The notes under the pieces were generated by a model. It saw only the letters and a list, made by a program, of their open reading frames with translations. It was not told where the DNA came from and ran no database searches. A stretch of 31,383 bases of DNA from Trichomonas tenax (Eukaryota; Parabasalia; Trichomonadida; Trichomonadidae), in NCBI GenBank assembly GCA_023091735.1, contig JALKBU010000600.1:1-31383 (forward strand), given 5' to 3'. The translations under genes and the position numbers were made by a program. Below, piece by piece: positions 1 to 8,002 of this stretch (its first letter is position 1; each line of letters opens with the position of its first letter).

Positions 1-17
1 TTATCCAATATAAAACT

Positions 18-320
18 ATGACAGACTTCGAAACTTTGAAATCGACATTAAAGGAAGAAATATTAAAGGAGCTTAGCTCCAAGACCGAAGGTCATGAACT
101 CAAAGCAACAACGAAAACAAGAAAGACGAAAAAGAATGAACAAACTGATACAGGAGCAACGGAGGAAAAACCAGTTAAACCTAAACGTAAGTGTACAGAA
201 AAACAATTAGCAGCACTTGCTGCAGGACGACAGAAGAATCCGAGGTGGATAAGTAAGCGTATGAGAGAAGCAGAGGAAGCCAAAAAGAAAGAAGAGGAAG
301 AAGAAAAGAAATCAGAATAA
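18..320 (+). CDS. Small basic Maverick-type protein
   Basis: A 100-aa, highly charged protein starting at the first ATG. Residues 30-60 are rich in Lys/Arg/Thr, residues 61-80 contain CTEKQLAALAAGRQKNPRW, and the tail (about 83-100) is a run of Lys and Glu. From memory, short proteins with an EKQLAALAAGR-like core followed by a basic stretch recur in Maverick/Polinton elements of trichomonads; their role is unknown, though the charge suggests nucleic-acid binding. The location fits, because a DNA polymerase B fragment of the same element class lies 2.4 kb downstream. No other Maverick gene (integrase, ATPase, protease, capsid) is visible, so this is likely one surviving gene of a degraded element. 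It could also be an unrelated low-complexity protein. Confidence 0.55.
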   Translation: MTDFETLKSTLKEEILKELSSKTEGHELKATTKTRKTKKNEQTDTGATEEKPVKPKRKCTEKQLAALAAGRQKNPRWISKRMREAEEAKKKEEEEEKKSE

Positions 321-383
321 CCACTAAAATTATTTTTAAATTTCTTACTTCATAAATCCTAATCTTGACTTATAATTTAGCGT

Positions 384-613
384 AAAACATCAAATTTTCT
401 CTCATAACCACTAAAATTATTTTTCAATATTTCCTTACCCTCATTTCTTTTCGCTTTCTTTTCTTAGTTAGTTAGTTAGTTTGTCATAAATTATTTTTAA
501 AAAAAAACATCAAATTTTCTCTCATAACCACTAAAATTATTTTTCAATATTTCCTTACCCTCATTTCTTTTCGCTTTCTTTTCTTAGTTAGTTAGTTAGT
601 TTGTCATAAATTT
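384..613. repeat. Exact 120-bp direct duplication
   Basis: The stretch from about 384 is repeated from 504 at an offset of exactly 120 bases, nearly identical for about 108 bases. Each copy includes AAAACATCAAATTTTCTC and a TTAGTTAGTTAGTTAG tract. The near-identity suggests a recent tandem duplication in the non-coding flank of the Maverick-type gene. Confidence 0.9.
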
Positions 614-1032
614 TTTTTTTTCAAAAACTGAATAAATTTTATAAAGTCATTAGTTTCAAAATCAATTTTAACATTAATTTTGTAAGAAATTCAAAAATTT
701 ATTTTTTATATGGGGGAACTAACTTGTAAAACTAATTCTGTCGTAAATATTAGTATTAATAAATTATTGTTTTTATAATTTGTGATTTCAGTAATTACAT
801 AAAAAGATGTTTGCAGAAGCCACGGCGAAGCCCTTAGCTTTCTTTCATTAGTTAGTCATAAATTATTTTTAAAACTGAATAAATTGTATATAGTCGGGAG
901 TTTCAAAATAAAATTAACGTTGATTTTGTAAGCAATTTCAAAATTTTATTTTCTATATGGGGGACCCTAACTTGTAAAATTAAACTCTGATGTGAAAATA
1001 TATATAAAAAGATGTTAGCAGAAGCCACGGCG
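603..1032. repeat. Two diverged direct repeats of about 200 bp
   Basis: 603-829 and 855-1032 align with small gaps. Both begin GTCATAAATT, contain TATGGGGGA and AACTTGTAAAA, and end in GCAGAAGCCACGGCG. They are older than the 120-bp duplication next to them. Repeated segments of this kind would fit the terminal region of a Maverick element, but no matching inverted copy is in the window. Confidence 0.75.
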
Positions 1033-1050
1033 TAGTCGTGGATTATGCTT

Positions 1051-1520
1051 ATTTTTAACTCGGCGGCCAACTTTAGTTGGCCAGAGTGCACAGTGTGTGT
1101 GTTTTACCTCAAAAATCACGTATTTTCACCCTATTATTCCCCTAGGTTCCAGGTAGTTCCATGTATATTATTATACGAAATATATATTTTGGTTTAGCCT
1201 TTTCTGACCTGCTTTTTCTAAAAATATACGTATTTATAAAATGATTTTTTTTAAAGAATGGAACCCGGAACCCTGGAACCTTAACGAAAACATCCGAAAA
1301 ATGCTTATTTGCTCCAGTAAATCTCCAAATCCACACCTTATTTACTCGAGTAAATCCCTAAAAATCAACCAATTTCATCAAATTTCATTTTTGGTTCAGC
1401 TTTTTCAGAAATGCCCTAAAACTCACGAAAATCATTAATTTTCATCAAAAATTCAACATAAATACCCTTAAATCCTAATCTTGACATCGAAATTAACGAA
1501 TAACAAAAATAACAAACTGT
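1051..1520. other. Non-coding, with two inverted repeats
   Basis: No convincing gene. Two inverted structures are visible. A perfect GGCCAACT/AGTTGGCC hairpin lies near 1065-1082. A looser pair has GGTTCCAGGTAGTTCC at 1145-1160 facing a GGAACC-rich segment at 1260-1280. AAATCCTAATCTTGAC near 1471 repeats a sequence seen near 354, tying this flank to the one behind the first gene. Confidence 0.6.
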
Positions 1521-1822
1521 TTACTTTAATCGTTTGATAATATAATCTATAGCTTTATTCATCTTGATTTTATCTTTTGTTTTAACTGTGTAGTTTAATA
1601 TTAACTCATGACTTCTAACTATTTTATATTTATACTCTTTATAAGTCACCGATGTTTGACAACGTTTATTTTCTCTAATAAATTGTTTACTTTCTTTATC
1701 AAACCAAAGCTTATCCTTTAATTCTTTATTGAACCAATAACTAATGAATACAGTTGTATTTGGTAAATCATTAAATATTTCGAATAAATGATTTTGTTAT
1801 CATAAACTTTCACTGTTTCCAT
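1521..1822 (-). pseudogene. Frameshifted small reading frame, unknown
   Basis: On the minus strand an ATG at 1822 opens METVKVYDNKI. After about 12 codons a single-base loss near 1785-1795 moves the message to another frame, which then runs 87 codons to a TAA at 1521. The second part reads like real protein, with FNDLPNTTVFISYWFNKEL, a charged middle and KAIDYIIKRLK at the end. The two halves join smoothly across the shift, giving an intact length of about 100 aa. The family is not recognised. It lies between a Maverick-type gene and a polymerase B fragment, so it may be another small gene of that element. A sequencing error instead of a mutation cannot be excluded. Confidence 0.55.
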
Positions 1823-1926
1823 TTTATATAATTATTAAAAAAATATATATTTTTAAAATTAAACTTAATCCACCAAATGTTTAAACATCAGCTAAAATGA
1901 ATTAAACAAAGTTATCCTGTGGTTTT

Positions 1927-1980
1927 GGCTCATTTATCTCAGCCTGGAAGGCTTGCGAAGCAAGCTGGAGGGCTCATTTA
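1927..1980. repeat. Hairpin between short direct repeats
   Basis: GGCTCATTTA occurs at 1927-1936 and again at 1971-1980. Between them lies a perfect hairpin, GCTTGC-GAA-GCAAGC (1951-1965). It sits exactly at the 3' end of the transposase relic, whose reading ends at 1974, so it may mark the end of that element. Confidence 0.6.
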
Positions 1981-2712
1981 TGTGTGTATTCTTGGCGTAA
2001 AGGAGATTTCTTAAGATGAAAATTTGTCATAGCTGCAGAAAAGTGAATATCGGATTGTAATACTCCAATTTTAATCGATACGGAAGAGCCATAATTTTCC
2101 ATAAAACTTTCAATCGCCCAAAAAAATCTCTACTACAATTCTGTAGTGAGAAATTTTTCTATTCTGGGCCTTTTCTTGTTCTGTTAGTTCACCTCCTCTT
2201 AGCTTGCGCATGATTACTTGTGCACCTGGTAATATAAATTTTAATCCTGTATACCCACTATCGGCAAGAACTTGTGGATACAGGCCGAAATGGTTGAAAA
2301 CTTCATTTGCTTCATTCCTTATCAAATCGGCTACATTCGTATGCTTAAATACATTAAAATCATGACGCTTACCGTTCGTGGAATGACTATGATGCATGAG
2401 GAAGCCGGCGATATCGACAAGAGCCTGTGTTTTCACACAATGACATTTATGTTTGCCGCTGTAAAATCTCTTCTGGTTTGTCGAAGGGCAAGAAATTTTT
2501 TGAACTGTTGCATCAATACAACCTAATATTGCTGGAAAGTCAGGGAAAACCTTATTTGAGCCTCTCACTCGGTTCATAACTGTCACCATCTAATGAATTT
2601 TTTCTGAAGCACAGGTGCACATTTGACTATGGTTTTAATAATTAAAGTCCTTGCGTATGAGGCGTTGAGTCCAAATCGCGTACCAATTTCTTCGAATGAT
2701 TGTAAACCTGAA
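1974..2712 (-). pseudogene. IS5/ISL2EU-type DDE transposase, frameshifted
   Basis: This is a minus-strand relic of a DDE_Tnp_4-type transposase. The longest open stretch (2110-2589) holds two catalytic positions in good context: Asp in GCIDAT, with YSGKHKCHCVKTQ and HDFNVFK after it, and Asp in LADSGYTG. The Glu is in RIVVE. Two frame breaks are visible. Upstream, a helix-turn-helix-like N-terminus containing SFEEIGTRFGLNASYA and LQKKFIRW lies in another frame (about 2590-2712). Downstream, a shift in a T-rich run near 2120-2128 leads into a C-terminal part ending with SAAMTNFHLKKSPLR and a stop at 1974. With both restored the length would be about 240 aa, shortish for the family. It abuts and overlaps the polymerase B fragment on the other strand. 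It is non-functional as it stands. Confidence 0.8.
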
Positions 2713-3030
2713 TACTTTTATTTGGCTGACTTTGAATATTCAACATATGGAGTACACAAAGCATTTAACATATGTTTTGATAACCACGAGGGCACAAATC
2801 CTAGAAGTATCTGGGGTGATGATTGCGCTATTGAATTTCTTGAAAGACTTGAAGATAGGAGTCTAGTATATTTTCATAATTTATCTTATGACATTAATTT
2901 TATATTACATCATCTCTATATGATAACAGGAACACCGATTATTAAAGGATCACATGACAATGTGGATTTAGATATAGAATTATTGCACAAATTCAAATAC
3001 ATCAAAATATCGATTTCTAATTTGATTTAA
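2701..3030 (+). pseudogene. Maverick DNA polymerase B, exonuclease-domain fragment
   Basis: This is a fragment of the 3'-5' exonuclease domain of a protein-primed family-B DNA polymerase of the Maverick/Polinton type. Exo I is visible as YLADFEYS (Asp-x-Glu), and Exo II as FHNLSYDINFIL (Asn-x3-Asp) about 60 residues later. The frame is open from 2623, but the part before about 2701 is antisense to the transposase relic and is not polymerase. The frame stops at 3030, before Exo III and the whole polymerase domain. Intact Maverick polymerases are around 1000 aa or more, so less than a tenth remains. The abrupt left boundary suggests that a transposase insertion cut the gene. Confidence 0.7.
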
Positions 3031-3136
3031 TTTTCAAAACGAGAAAAATCACCCAAAAATTAAAAAATAGAGATGGATATCATTTACTGATCATTAAAAA
3101 GATATTTGAGAAAGAACAAGAAATATTTTTTCAAAG

Positions 3137-3604
3137 ATGTCAGTGGCGTTAAGTCAATTACTAAAAGACATACTTCACAAACATGGACTGATGGAAGTTT
3201 CACCGCCTGAGAAGTTCAAAAGCTTCTCAGATGAAGAGAAAACGAAGTTATACGAAATTCAAAAACTCATTATTGACGAATTCAGGCAAAAGTCTACGGA
3301 AGAAATCAACAAACTGCAGGAGGAGTATATGAATTTGCAAAGTAAACCGCCTCAGCCGCAAACTCCGCCGCCACAACCTGTTAAATTAACGATAATCAAT
3401 GCAAAACGTCCTTTAAACCAAAGCAGGATCGAACTTAAAGCTACAAAGCAATTGAAACCTCTCTCAAAATCAACATCTTTTGATGCCGATACATTAAATC
3501 GAAGGAATACAAGGCCTATTCGCGATGGCCCTCAACAAGCCCCTGCACAGCCGTCAAAAATACACTACGATAATCTCGATCAGAGGCCTCGTTTCAAATT
3601 TTAA
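3137..3604 (+). CDS. 155-aa charged, proline-rich protein, unknown
   Basis: This uses the first ATG of a clean frame. Residues about 1-65 look helical and charged (SQLLKDILHKHG, then STEEINKLQEEYMNLQ), possibly a short coiled coil. Residues 68-82 are a Pro/Gln stretch (SKPPQPQTPPPQPVK), and the rest is basic and disordered-looking, ending RPRFKF. There is no signal peptide, membrane segment or catalytic motif. Two Inr-like sequences lie upstream, TCATTT at 3080-3085 and TCATTA at 3091-3096; a start there would give a leader of about 45-55 bases, long for trichomonads. The codon pattern is moderate and the frame contains no decay, so it is probably a real gene. I do not recognise the family. 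Confidence 0.6.
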   Translation: MSVALSQLLKDILHKHGLMEVSPPEKFKSFSDEEKTKLYEIQKLIIDEFRQKSTEEINKLQEEYMNLQSKPPQPQTPPPQPVKLTIINAKRPLNQSRIELKATKQLKPLSKSTSFDADTLNRRNTRPIRDGPQQAPAQPSKIHYDNLDQRPRFKF

Positions 3605-4576
3605 TTTTTCATCTTTGTTATATACTCGATAATCACTTCTTGAAATGCTTTTTGTACCAAATACAATATGTTTTCTTATATACAGAAGCTTTTTGATTCA
3701 AATTATTATGTTGTTAGTTTTTTCCTTTGTTTTACATTATAAATTGCTCAGTTATCAAATGCTGACATGAACTATAACATATATGACAATATATTAACTT
3801 TTATTACACCTTTTGATTTTTAGAAATATAATATCTGAATCAATACAAACTTCTAGTATTAGAAAAAATCAAAACATTGTGATTTTGAAACATTTTACAC
3901 AGTTCCAAGAAGATTTAAAGATATTCATTTTGTTGCAGCAAATATCTTACATCAGAACACCATTTCATCAAATTTATCAATATACATCGATAGATGTGAT
4001 TATGGTGGATATGTTCATATAAATAACTTATCACAATAAACAATGGTTCCTAACATATATCGACTTTTATTTGTGTATATGTGATAATCAGTTATTTTAT
4101 ATAAATTATAGATCACATACTCAAGCTTAACAATATTTCATGTCAATTATTCTGATTTATTAATATTTTTGCTATTGAATTCGATATCAAATGAAAAATG
4201 AATGATAATGAACAATTGCATATATGAAATCATATTTATATTTTTGGTTTCTAGATAATGATAATATACAATTTATCAGATTTCATGATTTGATAGCAAA
4301 AAATATTAAATATTGAACAAAAAGAGAAAATATTTCGAAAAATAAAGAATGTGTTAAAAGAAGAGATCAGAGGTGTAATGTTTAAATGTTTGATTCTGAC
4401 TTACTAAACAATTACATGGCAGATTTTGCCAATAGTAACACCCTTATATGATCAATTTTTTAACAAGTCATATTTACACGTCAAATGTTCTTCATCAATC
4501 TGTCACATAAAAAATATAAACCGTCATATTTACAAAACGTGACAACTTTACAAAGCCTCACAATATTAGGCCATGA
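3605..4576. other. Non-coding spacer with inverted repeat and dispersed motif
   Basis: No gene is convincing here. TAATATTTTTGCTAT (4161-4175) faces its near-complement at 4293-4308. TTACATGGCAGATTTTGCC, followed by AATAGTAACA (4412-4440), matches the terminal inverted repeat of the foldback element at 15735-16155. TTTACACGTCA at 4473-4483 and ACGTGACAACTTTAC near 4537 are related short motifs. Confidence 0.55.
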
Positions 4577-4596
4577 GGCGGTTTTGCCTGACCTTT
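4577..4596 (+). promoter_or_regulatory. M3 + M5 core promoter of eS1
   Basis: GGCGGTTT (4577-4584) fits the T. vaginalis M3 consensus [AGT][AG]C[GC]G[TC]T[TAG], a Myb-like site. CCTTT (4592-4596) fits M5, where transcription begins at the second C. That predicts a start at 4593 and an 11-base leader before the ATG at 4604. No Inr is needed. The element AGGCCA at 4568 is also found at the same distance from the uL2 start codon. Confidence 0.75.
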
Positions 4597-4603
4597 TGTT
4601 TTA

Positions 4604-5350
4604 ATGGGTGCTTCCAAGCAGCAACGTGCCAAGACTTCCAAGAAGGTTAAGCAGGATTCCTTCATCAAGAAGGAGTGGCGCCATGTCATGGTCCCAGCCT
4701 ACTTCTCAGGCAAGCGCGACATCGGTGTTACAGTTTCTAACAAGGTCGCTCGTGGCCGTGTCCCAATGGACTACGTCACCAACCGTGTTTGGGAACTCTC
4801 CCATGCTGACATGGTTCAGGACCTCTCCCACTCCTACCGCCTCTTCTCGTGGAGAACAATCGCCGCTAGCAACACAGATGTTTACACACAGTTCGCTGGC
4901 ATGCGCCTTACACACGACAAGCTCGACTCTGTCATGAGAAAGTACCGTACAATGATTGATGCTTCCGTCGATGCTAAGACAGCAGATGGGTTCATCCTCC
5001 GCCTCTTCGCTATCGGTTTCACCAAGAAGCTCGCCAACTCCCACAGGAACCACACATACGCCAACTCCCACAAGTGCCGCCAGATCCGCGATGTCATGAT
5101 CCAGTGCATGACAAATGCTTGCGAAGCTAACGGCGTCGAGCAGCTCTGCAAGGACTTCGTTGATGAGAAGATCGAGAACGAGATCATCGAGAAGTGCAAG
5201 AGCATCTTCCAGATCGAGGGTGTCTTCATCACAAAGGTTAAGGTCATCAAGGCTCCAGTCCTCTCCAACGAGCAGGTCAAGGCCCTCAAGATATCCAAGG
5301 ATGCCGCTCAACTTTCTCTTGCTCCAGTTGAGCGCCCAGCTGAGGAGTAA
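4604..5350 (+). CDS. RPS3A: 40S ribosomal protein eS1 (S3a)
   Basis: A 248-aa component of the small ribosomal subunit. The N-terminus is Lys-rich (MGASKQQRAKTSKKVKQD). Then come KKEWRHVMVPAYFSGK, GRVPMDYVTNRVWELSHADM, RLFSWRTIAA, YRTMIDASVDAKTADGFILR and SHKCRQIRDVMIQCM, all typical of the S3Ae family in order. The length is slightly under the animal form (about 264), with a shorter C-terminus. Codons are strongly biased to G/C in the third position, as expected for very high expression, in contrast to the AT-rich neighbours. The start is the first ATG after an M3/M5 promoter. The stop lies in TAAA, the trichomonad poly(A) signal, with a second TAAA ten bases on. It is transcribed alone. Confidence 0.97.
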   Translation: MGASKQQRAKTSKKVKQDSFIKKEWRHVMVPAYFSGKRDIGVTVSNKVARGRVPMDYVTNRVWELSHADMVQDLSHSYRLFSWRTIAASNTDVYTQFAGMRLTHDKLDSVMRKYRTMIDASVDAKTADGFILRLFAIGFTKKLANSHRNHTYANSHKCRQIRDVMIQCMTNACEANGVEQLCKDFVDEKIENEIIEKCKSIFQIEGVFITKVKVIKAPVLSNEQVKALKISKDAAQLSLAPVERPAEE

Positions 5351-5516
5351 AGTCAGTAAAGATTTTATTTATCTGGTAAAATACAGACAAATGTTTCTTA
5401 CAAATTAACATTATTTATTCAAAAATTTTAAATTTCAAATTACTTAATGTAATCAAAATTTATTTGAAGATATATCAGTTTTGTGATAAAGAATTCAGAT
5501 TCACTGTTGATGGTGG

Positions 5517-6290
5517 ATGAACTTTATATATGAAAATTGTGCTGCGCTTCTCGGCGAAAACTGCTGCACTGTACAACATATTTTCAAGGAGAACAACCAT
5601 TTCCAGTGCTTTTCTTTACTATTGTCGAAGCTGATTGGAATCGGTCTTATTATTTTCTCTTCTATGATCAAAATCCCGCAGATAATGAAGATCATTTACC
5701 ACATGAGAGCGGACGGAATCAGTCTGATTTCTATTCTCATGGAGATTCCTGTTAATGTTTTTTCATTTTCTTACCATTACTCAAACAACTATGCGTGGAC
5801 AACTTACGCTGAGACACTGATTGTTTTCATACAGAATATCATCATTGGATTCTTCGTTTCTCGCCTCGAAAACAAAATGAATTTGTTTCTGTGGAATATT
5901 ATCATCATAATTCATTGCGCCCTCATATTTGGCACCATAAGGAAACTAATTCCATCCACTCTCATCATCATTTTGTGGTATATCTGTGTTCCTCTTTCTA
6001 TACTTAATAAATTCCCTCAGATCATTCTGACATTCAAATCTAAGCGCCGAGGCAACTTCTCTCAGACATCAGCTTTCCTTAGAGCACTCGGATCATTCGG
6101 AAGAGTTTTAACAACAATGAGAGAGATCAATGACGTGAGTGTTCTTTTCTCTTCTTTAGTCAATTTGTCATTGACAGTCATTATATTTGTTCAATCACTG
6201 ATATATCCATCTGATCACCATGTGAAGAATGAAATGACCACAAAGTCAATCTTCTTATGGCTACATTATAAACGATTCTTTCTATCCTAA
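5517..6290 (+). CDS. PQ-loop membrane protein, MPDU1-like
   Basis: A 257-aa polytopic membrane protein with two PQ-loop motifs: KIPQI at 52-56, within SKLIGIGLIIFSSMIKIPQI, and NKFPQI at 164-169. About seven hydrophobic segments are visible, and there is a conserved-looking tail, SFGRVLTTMREINDVSVL (193-210). Length and layout match MPDU1 (Lec35), which in animals is needed to use mannose- and glucose-phosphate-dolichol in the ER. This assignment rests on pattern recognition; another PQ-loop transporter (for example a lysosomal amino-acid exporter) is possible. An earlier ATG at 5510 opens only seven codons, so 5517 is preferred. TCACTG at 5501-5506 is a one-mismatch Inr, giving a very short leader. 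The N-terminal 30 residues are rich in Cys and Asn and are atypical. Confidence 0.7.
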   Translation: MNFIYENCAALLGENCCTVQHIFKENNHFQCFSLLLSKLIGIGLIIFSSMIKIPQIMKIIYHMRADGISLISILMEIPVNVFSFSYHYSNNYAWTTYAETLIVFIQNIIIGFFVSRLENKMNLFLWNIIIIIHCALIFGTIRKLIPSTLIIILWYICVPLSILNKFPQIILTFKSKRRGNFSQTSAFLRALGSFGRVLTTMREINDVSVLFSSLVNLSLTVIIFVQSLIYPSDHHVKNEMTTKSIFLWLHYKRFFLS

Positions 6291-6434
6291 CTCAAACAAA
6301 GCAAAAATATTTTTATCAAAATCCAAATCATTAAAATTTTTCGATCATTTCATTACAATTATAATTATACAGAACATGTTCAACACCATATATTATGAAT
6401 AACAAAGAATGAATAATATATGCCATGTAGAACG

Positions 6435-6460
6435 TTTTACATGACAGATTTTCAACAGTA
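6435..6460 (+). repeat. Copy of the dispersed TTACATGNCAGATT motif
   Basis: TTTTACATGACAGATTTTCA, followed by ACAGTAA, resembles the right terminal repeat of the foldback element ending at 16155 and the copy at 4412. It lies about 540 bases before the uL2 start codon. The surrounding 6291-6640 has no gene. Confidence 0.5.
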
Positions 6461-6640
6461 ATTTTTCATTATTTTATTTTCATTATAATTTTCATATAAG
6501 TAATGAATAACTTCATTACTTTGATATACTATAGCCTTTATAATATCATAAAGAAGTCCAGCAACTAAAAATTGATCTCTTAAATCAATCAAAACTCACT
6601 TGTTTTCGAAACAATATCTTTTGAGAAATAAAAATTGTAT

Positions 6641-6915
6641 TTTGCCATGTAAATATTTTACATTACAAAAATCTAAAATCTTAATATAAAAATGCCATAA
6701 TTTTGTGATATTATGCAATTTCATAATAAATCAATGACAATTTCATGTTTTGAAGAAGAAATAAAAGATGATGTTTTTGGCTTATCGAATTTTGCCAAGT
6801 AAAATGTTTACGTAACAAAAATTCATAATATTAAAATGCCAAAATTTTGTAATACTATGCAAATTCATAATGAGTCAATGACAAATTTCATGTTTTGAAG
6901 AAAAAATAATAGTTG
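6641..6915. repeat. Two imperfect direct repeats before uL2
   Basis: Copy 1 starts TTTGCCATGTAAATATTTTA at 6641. Copy 2 starts TTTGCCAAGTAAAATGTTTA at 6791. Both then share AATGCCA.AATTTTGT, ATGCAA.TTCATAAT, TCAATGACAA.TTTCATG and TTTTGAAGAA, giving about 150-base spacing. The second copy ends just before the uL2 promoter. Confidence 0.8.
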
Positions 6916-6922
6916 TGCTTTG

Positions 6923-6970
6923 TCACTTTTCAAAAATTGAGGCCAAGACGATTACTGTGGCTCTTCCTTT
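6923..6970 (+). promoter_or_regulatory. uL2 promoter: M3-like + M5, with Inr upstream
   Basis: CCTTT at 6966-6970 is an M5 initiator, predicting a start at C6967 and a 9-base leader. GACGATTA (6947-6954) matches M3 with one mismatch. AGGCCA at 6940-6945 lies 36 bases before the ATG, exactly as in eS1. A separate perfect Inr, TCACTT, is at 6923-6928 and would give a leader of about 51 bases. Confidence 0.65.
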
Positions 6971-6975
6971 TACCA

Positions 6976-7731
6976 ATGGGTCACATCGTTCGTGCTCAGC
7001 GTAGAGGTAACGGCTCTGTCTTCCAGGCCCACACCCACCACCGCGTTGGTCCAGCTAAGTTCCGCGCTCTCGATGCCGCCGAGAGAACCTCTGTCATCTC
7101 CGGCATGGTCAAGGAGATCGTCCACGACCCAGGCCGTGGCGCTCCACTCGCCAAGCTCGTCTTCAAGAAGGCTGAGGGCCAGGGCTTCGACTCCGCCCTC
7201 GTCATCGCCCCAGAAGGCATCCACACCGGCCAGTTCATCAAGTGCGGCGTCCAGGCTGACCTCCACATCGGCAATATCCTTCCACTAGCTCAGATCCCAG
7301 AAGGTACCGAAATCTGCAACGTCGAACACCGCCCAGGCGATGGTGGTCGCTATGGCCGCTGCTCCGGTGACTCCTGCCGTGTCATTGGCCACACAGAGAA
7401 CTACACACGTATCCAGCTCCCATCTGGCCGCAAAGCTCTCGTTTCCAACATCTGCCGCGCTACATTAGGTATCGTCGCTGGTGGTGGCCGTCTTGAGAAG
7501 CCACTCCTCAAGGCTGGTAACGTCCACTACAAGTATAAGGCTAAACGCCACACATGGCCAGTTGTTTGCGGTATCAAGATGAACCCAGTCGACCACAGAC
7601 ATGGTGGTGGTTCCCACCAGCACATGGGTGCCCCAGGCACAGTCTCACGCTCTGCCCGCCCAGGTCAGAAGCTTGGTCTTATTGCTGCCCGCCGCACTGG
7701 TCGCCGCCGTGGTACAGTCAACCTTGCCTAA
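6976..7731 (+). CDS. RPL8: 60S ribosomal protein uL2 (RPL8)
   Basis: A 251-aa large-subunit protein that helps form the peptidyl-transferase centre. Family features in order: MGHIVRAQRRGNGSVF, HHRVGPAKFRALDAAER, GMVKEIVHDPGRGAPLAKL, HIGNILPLAQIPEGT, GDGGRYGRCSG and the C-terminal MNPVDHRHGGGSHQHMG. The last is usually HPHGGG or HPFGGG; here Arg replaces the Pro. The frame is open upstream of 6976 but without an ATG, so 6976 is the start, and its length matches eukaryotic L8 (about 250-257). Codons are strongly G/C-ending, as in eS1. The stop is part of TAAA. Promoter elements shared with eS1 imply joint control. Confidence 0.97.
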   Translation: MGHIVRAQRRGNGSVFQAHTHHRVGPAKFRALDAAERTSVISGMVKEIVHDPGRGAPLAKLVFKKAEGQGFDSALVIAPEGIHTGQFIKCGVQADLHIGNILPLAQIPEGTEICNVEHRPGDGGRYGRCSGDSCRVIGHTENYTRIQLPSGRKALVSNICRATLGIVAGGGRLEKPLLKAGNVHYKYKAKRHTWPVVCGIKMNPVDHRHGGGSHQHMGAPGTVSRSARPGQKLGLIAARRTGRRRGTVNLA

Positions 7732-7784
7732 ACATAAAGGTATATATTTGCTTCAAACAAAACAAAATTTGATAATTCAAATGA

Positions 7785-7983
7785 AATTTGATATTTTATC
7801 ATTAAATTCTAAAGCAAGAATGAAATGATTTATCGTCAAGGCTTTGAAATGTATATAATAACATTTATGAAATAACAAAATTGGAATTCGATATTTAATC
7901 AAAGCATGAATTAAATGATTTACTATCAATGATTTGAAATTCAAAGAATCGAGATATATAATACCATTTATGAAACAACAAAA
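7785..7983. repeat. Tandem repeat of about 105 bp in the spacer
   Basis: Two AT-rich units follow uL2. Each contains GATATTT.ATC, AAATGATTTA followed by GTCAA or ATCAA, a GATTTGAAAT-like stretch, and ATATATAATA.CATTTATGAAA, ending in AACAAAAT. The space separates the convergent uL2 and HID1-like genes. Confidence 0.6.
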
Positions 7984-8002
7984 TAATAATAATAACATAA
8001 TA

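Noticed and set aside
384..1032. CRISPR-like repeats
   Set aside because: The repeats are long direct duplications without regular spacers, in eukaryotic DNA.
1241..1438. 65-codon plus-strand frame with ATG
   Set aside because: Composition follows local AT bias, it spans an inverted repeat, and it has no recognisable pattern.
4706..5311. Long minus-strand open frame opposite eS1
   Set aside because: It is a by-product of the strong G/C-ending codon bias of the ribosomal-protein gene; the same happens opposite uL2.
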